From assembly GCF_933775445.1 (NCBI RefSeq), contig NC_065875.1, forward strand, positions 11,669,001-11,733,000: a DNA stretch of 64,000 nt. Direction: 5' to 3'. Below are positions 58,080 through 64,000 of this stretch, piece by piece. Numbering within the stretch: the stretch's first letter is position 1; each line of letters begins with the position of its first letter. The notes under the pieces were generated by a model. The model had not been told where the DNA came from. It was given only the letters and a program-made list of their open reading frames with translations, and did not search any database. This DNA is from Argentina anserina. Lineage: Eukaryota; Streptophyta; Magnoliopsida; Rosales; Rosaceae. The translations under genes were made by a program, and so were the position numbers.

Positions 58080-61000
58080 TCAAAAATAGGAATCAAGGTA
58101 TCCATATGTATGCCTTCTGTTATATTGCAACAAGCTTGCGTACGTTCGGTCCCAGATTCCTATGTACAAGGACTCGTCATCCGGACTTGCTGATACACCC
58201 GAAATCTCCCCAAAGAAATCAATCTCTTGCCTTTTCTTGTAATCTCCCTTTGTACTATATATATGCACAAAATCTGCAGGTTCTGCAACCATCATAAACT
58301 CACCATCTGATGAAAACCGAATAGACCGACAAGCACCCAAGTTATTCTTCAGAACTGCAATGGGTGATGAAAGATTTCTTATGTCCCAAACTCGGGAAGT
58401 CTTGTCCTGATTTCCAGTGGCAAATATGTGGCCATCAGGATGCCATGCAGAAGCAAAGGAGTAATCTAGATGACCAACAACCTTAGCAATAGTCTGGAAA
58501 GATAAGCAATGTGCATCTAGTTAGTGACAAGTTCCAGTATTGCAGTACTATATGCTTTCCTTTAGGTGAAAACTTTGGATTGAATTTGATACTTTACTAA
58601 TCAAATGCAGGAATAATCAGTGGTTACAAGAACTAATAGAAAGTATAAACCTATGTTATAGGCAATTTACAAGAGAACTGTTTTAGCAAGAGGTGTTGTA
58701 ACTTCAAGATCATTTATGCTCCCAATGGAAGGATTAGTGTCTGGGTTAATTGTTGAAGTCAGTATCGCTCATACGTGCATTTAGATTGATTTTATTATAT
58801 GATATAGCAGTTATATAAACATTGGCAACCTTTTGAAAAAAACAAAAAAAAAACAAAAAAACAAAAAACAGAAAACAAAAAACAAAAAACAAAAACAAAA
58901 ACAAAAAGTCAAAAACAAAGACATTGGCAAAATAATATGGGTTGAGCTTAGGATTATAAGATGCACTCCTTCTAGGCATAGCAACAAAACTGGCATAAGG
59001 TTTTTTTCCCTAAATCTCTAGAAATCTATATCATTCGAAGAAAGGGCACCAGCCTAAACAACACAACAGCCATACTAATAACTTTTCCCCATAAATCATC
59101 TTCAGAGATCCTAATGACTGACAGTCTGACCTTCCAAGCAACAATATAACTGCTCTAAAACATTTGCATTAGTAAAATAATATGTTGGTACCTTTCCGTT
59201 CTGAGAATCCATAAGCAATCCATCCACGTGATCTCCAACTACGGCAACAAGCCTGCGATCAGGGCTTATTGATGTATGCTGCAAAGAAAGTGAGTTCACC
59301 ATCACAATGAAATAAATTGCCAAAAACCCAGTACTCTTCAACACACAACCAATAGGAGCAACAGAACTGGTTCTAATAGTAATCTTTAAGGAAAGAATAG
59401 TTGCCAGGCATTGACAACTATGTATGCATTACAATACATATATTCAATTATGCTTATGATGACTCACATTTACTGGCCAGGGGAATCTAAAGTCATTAAG
59501 AAGCTGAAATCTCTCCATGTCAAATTCTCTAATACCACAATCATTATTGGATGCCATGAAATGCATTCCACCCCTGAAAGAGTTAGCAGCTCAGACTATG
59601 TCACTTATAAAAAGCAATAACATTTAGATAAGGAGCTTTCAGGAATAGATACCCCAGGCTATCATATATTTCAACAGCATTTGTAATGGCATTGTCATCG
59701 TATGTGGTTCTGGTACAAAAACTCACTCCTTCTTTATCAAGACGCTGCATCAAAAGAGAAGCAACATTATAAAGATCCTTTAACAAAGCTAACGCACTAA
59801 TCTTATCCCAATTACAAACACAAATTGTTGGCAACCACAAAAGGGCCCCAAACACTTGGAACAATGAACAGACTTCCATTGGTATCTAACAATTCAAGTG
59901 AAGTCGTCACCTTCAGTGAATTATACACCATTGAGGAAATCATATATATATATGCACACAAAGGAATATAAGACCAGGTGAAAAATGACCATTCAACTGT
60001 GGAACACACAAAGGAGAACCAAAAAAATGTGTCGTTTTGCAGTTTATTCACATTATTGTTCTTTAGAACGAAGAAAGAAAATCACCAATTTGATCTTGGG
60101 TAAGAGTGTCACTGCCACCGCCACAGTGATGACGATCAAACAAAAGTAAGTCAGAAGATGACAAACTAAATTAAATAACCAAATACTATCAAGTTGAAAA
60201 ACTCACTCTGTTATGATCCTTACATGATAAGTAAACACTGACCAAGCAAATGGAACCTCCTAGTATTACTTAAAATTGACAGAGTATCTCATAAACTGAG
60301 AATCAGTCAAACATAATCAATTGCACGTCACTTTGTTCCTTCTACATTATGGAAAAAATGCCAAATTATAGTAAACAGCCCCACGCTTAGCATCAGGTGC
60401 TACTTCCAAGTTCCCAGATTAGTACTGATGGCCAAATTGTACGCAAGAGAGACTACATATCTAATTTTTAGGTTAAACAATAAAAAAAACACATAAGAAC
60501 AACTCTGTCAATATATGATGAAAACTAAAAAACAAATAGTAAGACACTTCTAGAAACGAATATAAGAACCGATTAGTTAATCCAAAGAGCAACAAAAGCA
60601 GCTTCTCTTTGCCAAAACTCCAAAACTCAAAATCATATCATCTCCTTTAAGATCACATCACTTTATTCTAAACCAACCCTATCAGGAATTCCAGTGCTAC
60701 ATTCAGGTCTATTAGGCCCACTGATACCCCACAAGATCCCAAACAAAACTTACTTCCATGGGCATGAATACTCTTCGAAAGTTTAACCACACACACACAC
60801 ACACACACACACATATCTCCTTATACATTACATCAGTTTCACTATTTATTCACCAAAGAAAAAACAGGAAAAAAAAACCCCTATTGGGAATGCCCAGTGC
60901 TAAATTCAGTTCTATTAGGCTTGCTGATATCTCTCAAGTTGCCAATCAAAACTTACTTCAAAGGCCATCAAATACTCTTCCAGGATTTTAAGACACATAT

Positions 61001-62988
61001 ACAGTTTATATTTCAAGGAGATTCACAGAAAATATCATACCAAAGAGTTTTGAGGTTCTCATTCCTGTAATTAATATATTTCAAAGATGACACAGAACCA
61101 ACTGCAGCAACCCAATTTTGGTTTTCGATACATCATTCCTCTAAGTATAAAGATCATCTTAATGGCGGCGGGGGGGGGGGGGGGGGGGGGGGGGGGGAAT
61201 TATATATTTTAGATATTAATTTATAAAATAAGTCCCAAGCAAGGAGGTGGTTCGTAATACCAAAAGACATCAAATGGTTGTCCTCTTAGAAAAAGAATGT
61301 ATAATACCAAAAAAAAAAATCCACTTTGGACACTTTATCCAAATGACCGGGGGTCAATGTACCAGTGAGATATAAACTGAAAACTAACCTTGCAAGTAAG
61401 CTCTCCTTGGAAACCTCCAGCAACAAGAAAATTGTCCTTGACTGCTAGTGTGCTTATCTGAGTCTGCATAAAACCCTCCAACAGACTTCCAGCATGTTTC
61501 TGCACACCCACCATAGCACTTGGAAAAATCAAACAATATCTTTACTACAATAGCACGGAGGCCCTCAAAAATGTAACCCAAACTTTAATTCAACCAAAAT
61601 AACCTTTGATAAGAAAGACAGCATCTATATATCTTACTAAAGTAACTTAGCAAATCAAATGATAAGCAGTTAAAGAGTAAATAATCATTTTTTTAGGATA
61701 ACCTGAAAGAGAACATGTAAACTACCCACTAACTTCTCAAAAGAAGAAAGAAACAGCTACATATGAGAAGGAAAAATAACAACTACATATTAACGTGATA
61801 CTAGTCTACCACTAAACAAATAGTATAAATTACTTAATTCGCATCATACCTTCAACTTCTCTTAAGAAAACTTAAGGCAGATCCTATATGTATGCTTTCT
61901 CCTTCTTATGATATACTAGTCTATAATTTAAAACCATATGGTTTTCCCAATTGTTTAGTTTTGATGTCTGATGTATAACGTCCTCTATGCGCAAAATGCA
62001 CGGATATGAAGGCTAGTACATAAATAAGGGCCACAGTACAAGTGTAAATGAAAGCTAAGAACAAGAAATATGTTCGGAAAAAAAAGACATAACAAATAAA
62101 AACCATTTGCTTTTCCTTATTTTAAGGATGAAAAGACCTGAGATGATAAAGTTTATGTGTAGGTAACTTTACTACCTCAGTTGGTGCAACATGTCCTGAA
62201 AAATTGAGGACTTCAGACAAATTGCCAGATAGAGAAGACCAGTGCATAATTGAATAATTGGACATGAGATAGACATCATGTTTTGAAGTAGCCCAAACCA
62301 GATTTCTGAGCTGTATGACAACATCAGTCAAAGTTGTCAGCAAAGTTTACTCATCAAGAATATAATGAGAAGAAAGAGTACAAATACGCGTTTGCAAGTC
62401 TACTAACCTGAAAATGAAGGATTGTAGGTTTAACTAGTCTTGTGTTGTGGAAGAATTCATAGTAGTTGCCACCCTTCTGCATAAGTTGACACTCCTAGTG
62501 TCGAAGATTACATTCATTAGTAGTGCCCACTTATTCCAATACGCAGTTGATAAATTATAAATGAAAACGAGAGAACTTGAGAACAAATTGAAACCTTGTC
62601 CACAGCTTCCCCAGATAAAGGGATATTCTCATAATTTTTGTACTGTTCAAGCCTCGTCAATCTGTACTTTTCTCTCGTGATGTTCAATCTATCCCATGGA
62701 ATACCTTGAATATCCTTTCCCTTTCTTGCTTGGGAAGATGATGTATCTGACCCCTGATTAAGCTTGAACGAGATCAAGGCAAGAGAATTTCAGGTCCCAT
62801 CAGTGAATATCATAACAGAAACAATGGGCGCCAAGAGATGAGGCAAAACATACCATGTCATACTCGTCACGAACCATATCTCTGCCATGGTTTTCTTCAT
62901 CTGCATCCCCATCTACATCCTCCACAAAATCAGACAAGTCACCTTCATCCGCCATATATTCGAACTGATGAGGCTGCTCAAAAGCCAT
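58080..62988 (-). CDS. WD40-repeat protein, C2A9.03-like (transducin family)
   Basis: Role unknown; WD40 beta-propellers scaffold protein complexes. Nine exons with GT/AG borders join in frame: 62988-62854, 62753-62595, 62494-62408, 62310-62176, 61499-61389, 59744-59653, 59573-59468, 59278-59192, 58493-58080. They give 441 aa. Residues 1-45 are acidic (DEGDLSDFVEDVDGDADEE). A conserved block IPWDRLNITREKYRLTRLEQYKNYENI follows, then YYEFFHNTRLVKPTILHFQLRNLVWATSK (spliced), which is typical of this plant/fungal family. WD-type repeats include HTSISPDRRLVAVVGDH and the classic GH...FATGNQDKTSRVWD unit (311-341). The C-terminal part is SGVSASPDDESLYIGIWDR. Exon phases all agree and no stop was found. 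Confidence 0.93.
58836..58918. repeat. A/C-rich low-complexity tract in WD40 intron 8
   Basis: About 80 bp of aaacaaaa/aaaac units lies in the intron between exons 8 and 9. On the coding strand it is T-rich, but it is far from either splice site. Several artefactual frames derive from it. Confidence 0.85.
60665..60995. repeat. Degenerate ~203-bp duplication inside WD40 intron 5
   Basis: The text cctatcaggaattccagtgc, tacattcaggtctattaggc and caaaacttacttcca..ggc (60678-60760) recurs with changes as cctattgggaatgcccagtg, taaattcagttctattaggc and aaaacttacttcaaaggc (60880-60968). The two halves are separated by an (AC)n run at 60788-60812. The host intron is the gene's longest (1644 bp). Confidence 0.75.
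61170..61197. repeat. 28-G homopolymer in WD40 intron 5
   Basis: An uninterrupted run of 28 G follows aatggcggc on the plus strand, 190 bp upstream (plus coordinates) of exon 5. On the coding strand it is poly-C. Runs of this length are rare in plant DNA and prone to assembly error. Confidence 0.9.
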
Positions 62989-63717
62989 GGACTATCTGCA
63001 ATCAAGTCCGAAACTCAGCATCATTAACAGACGGAGTAAATTCACAAACCCCCCACCACACTACAGACATGAACAATCATCCCTCCTCTCTCCATATACA
63101 CATTAGTTATAGACAACAAAAAGAAAGCAAAACCCAAATTCCTAGGAAATGAAGGTCGAAAAAACCCGAAATTCCAACTGTCCTATCTCTTATTAGTATT
63201 TGAAAGCTACAAAGCATCCTCAGAGGAAACAACTCCTTGAGCTGACTCTATGCAAAACCCAACTACAGATATCGAAAACAAGTACTTTCATACAACAGAA
63301 AATTGTTTATCATAACTTTTGGCAAGAGATGAGAGCTATGAAGCTATCAAAACTCGAAGCATAATCAAAGTGGGGGCATGCAATATGTATATACAACCCA
63401 TGAATGAACAAAGAAACAAAACAAAACACAAGTACAACACAAAGAGATTGCAAACAGCCACCAAAACAACAAAACAGCCTGACTTTGAAGACAAAACCCC
63501 AACTGGGTTTCAAAAAATTCGTATCAAACTATTCAAACCAAATTGAAACAACAAGAACATAAAACACAGACCCAGACAACGTAGGAATGAAATTGAAGGA
63601 GAGAGACCAAGGGGGGGGGGGGGGAGGGGGGAGAGATCAATGACCTGGAATAAAGTATGAAGGCCAATTTGTGGATGGTATGATTGTGCTGCTCTCTCTA
63701 TCCGCGAGCGGGTCCTT

Positions 63718-63762
<45 letters not shown>

Positions 63763-64000
63763 AGTCGTAGAGGAACAATGAATACTAATTAGCAATAATA
63801 ATAATAATAATAATAATAAATAGAAAAATAACGGAGGAGGATGATATTTGCAATTTTCAGTGATGATGATCATGATTTTAAGCGTCACGTGGTATTTGTC
63901 GGCAAAGAGAGAGCCCTTCCTATCTTGGTTATTGGGTAACAAGTAACAACACTTTAGTTAGCATCATCATCATCTAAACTTGGAGCACCAAGTATAGGAA
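62989..64000. other. 5' region of the WD40 gene with G-run, GA and AAT microsatellites
   Basis: This is upstream of the WD40 ATG on the minus strand. It holds a G14-A-G6 run (63611-63631), a (GA)n tract at 63727-63759, which is (CT)n on the coding strand, and an (AAT)n tract at 63795-63820. The leader may be interrupted by an intron, because the CT-rich tract typical of 5' UTRs lies 740 bp from the ATG. No gene is seen on the plus strand. Confidence 0.5.

Noticed and set aside
58833..59021. Lys-rich open frame on the plus strand and Phe-rich frames on the minus strand
   Set aside because: They are produced by the A/C-rich low-complexity tract in a WD40 intron.
1..64000. CRISPR arrays, bacterial operons, plastid or mitochondrial insertions, rRNA
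   Set aside because: None of the required repeat-spacer, organellar or rRNA signatures was seen on either strand.

Overview
This window is nuclear DNA of a flowering plant, and the gene families and transposon classes fit a eudicot. A rosaceous species is my guess; the sequence alone does not prove it. The evidence is intron-rich genes with GT/AG borders, AT-rich intergenic DNA, CT/GA and TA microsatellites, and typical plant hAT, CACTA, Mutator-like, copia and LTR elements. There is no bacterial operon structure, CRISPR array or tRNA/rRNA gene that I can support.

Five genes look intact, and I could chain their exons by eye into uninterrupted reading frames: (1) an AVT1-type vacuolar amino-acid transporter, minus strand, 13.1-15.2 kb, 3 exons, 465 aa; (2) translation initiation factor eIF3 subunit h, plus strand, 26.5-31.4 kb, 12 exons, 337 aa; (3) a DUF1997 protein, probably plastid-targeted, minus strand, 42.7-44.5 kb, 8 exons, 275 aa; (4) a leucine-rich-repeat receptor-like pseudokinase of the At3g28040 type, minus strand, 47.8-51.0 kb, 2 exons, 1009 aa; (5) a WD40 protein of the C2A9.03-like family, minus strand, 58.1-63.0 kb, 9 exons, 441 aa. 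They have unrelated functions and do not form a cluster.

Two gene relics lie between them: two exons of an ent-kaurene synthase-like diterpene synthase (21.8-22.3 kb) and a decayed intronless ribose-5-phosphate isomerase copy (25.0-25.4 kb).

Mobile DNA fills most of the rest. 0-5 kb: a broken hAT transposase with a triplicated 380-bp promoter/leader unit and a second copy of its 3' end. 5.7-6.5 kb: two fold-back MITEs side by side in TA/TG microsatellite. 6.6-8.2 kb: a dispersed repeat (R1), interrupted by a 3.6-kb CACTA element with TSD CTA. 12.2 kb: a hAT-type MITE. 17.8 kb: a Mutator-like MITE with a perfect 9-bp TSD. 18.5-21.0 kb: a 2.5-kb solo LTR. 34.2-37.1 kb: a broken Ty1/copia element. 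37.3-40.2 kb: the second R1 copy, carrying a Mutator-like MITE that itself carries a 204-bp solo LTR. 53.4-57.1 kb: a hAT MITE, a 114-bp inverted duplication, and a 2.46-kb hAT-type element holding four ~505-bp tandem units. Element borders were set by eye from terminal repeats and target-site duplications (TSDs).

I found no clearly new multi-gene system. The most unusual structures are the promoter-triplicated hAT relic, the nested insertions around 37-40 kb, the satellite-bearing hAT element at 54-57 kb, and fold-back MITE families that share a central core.
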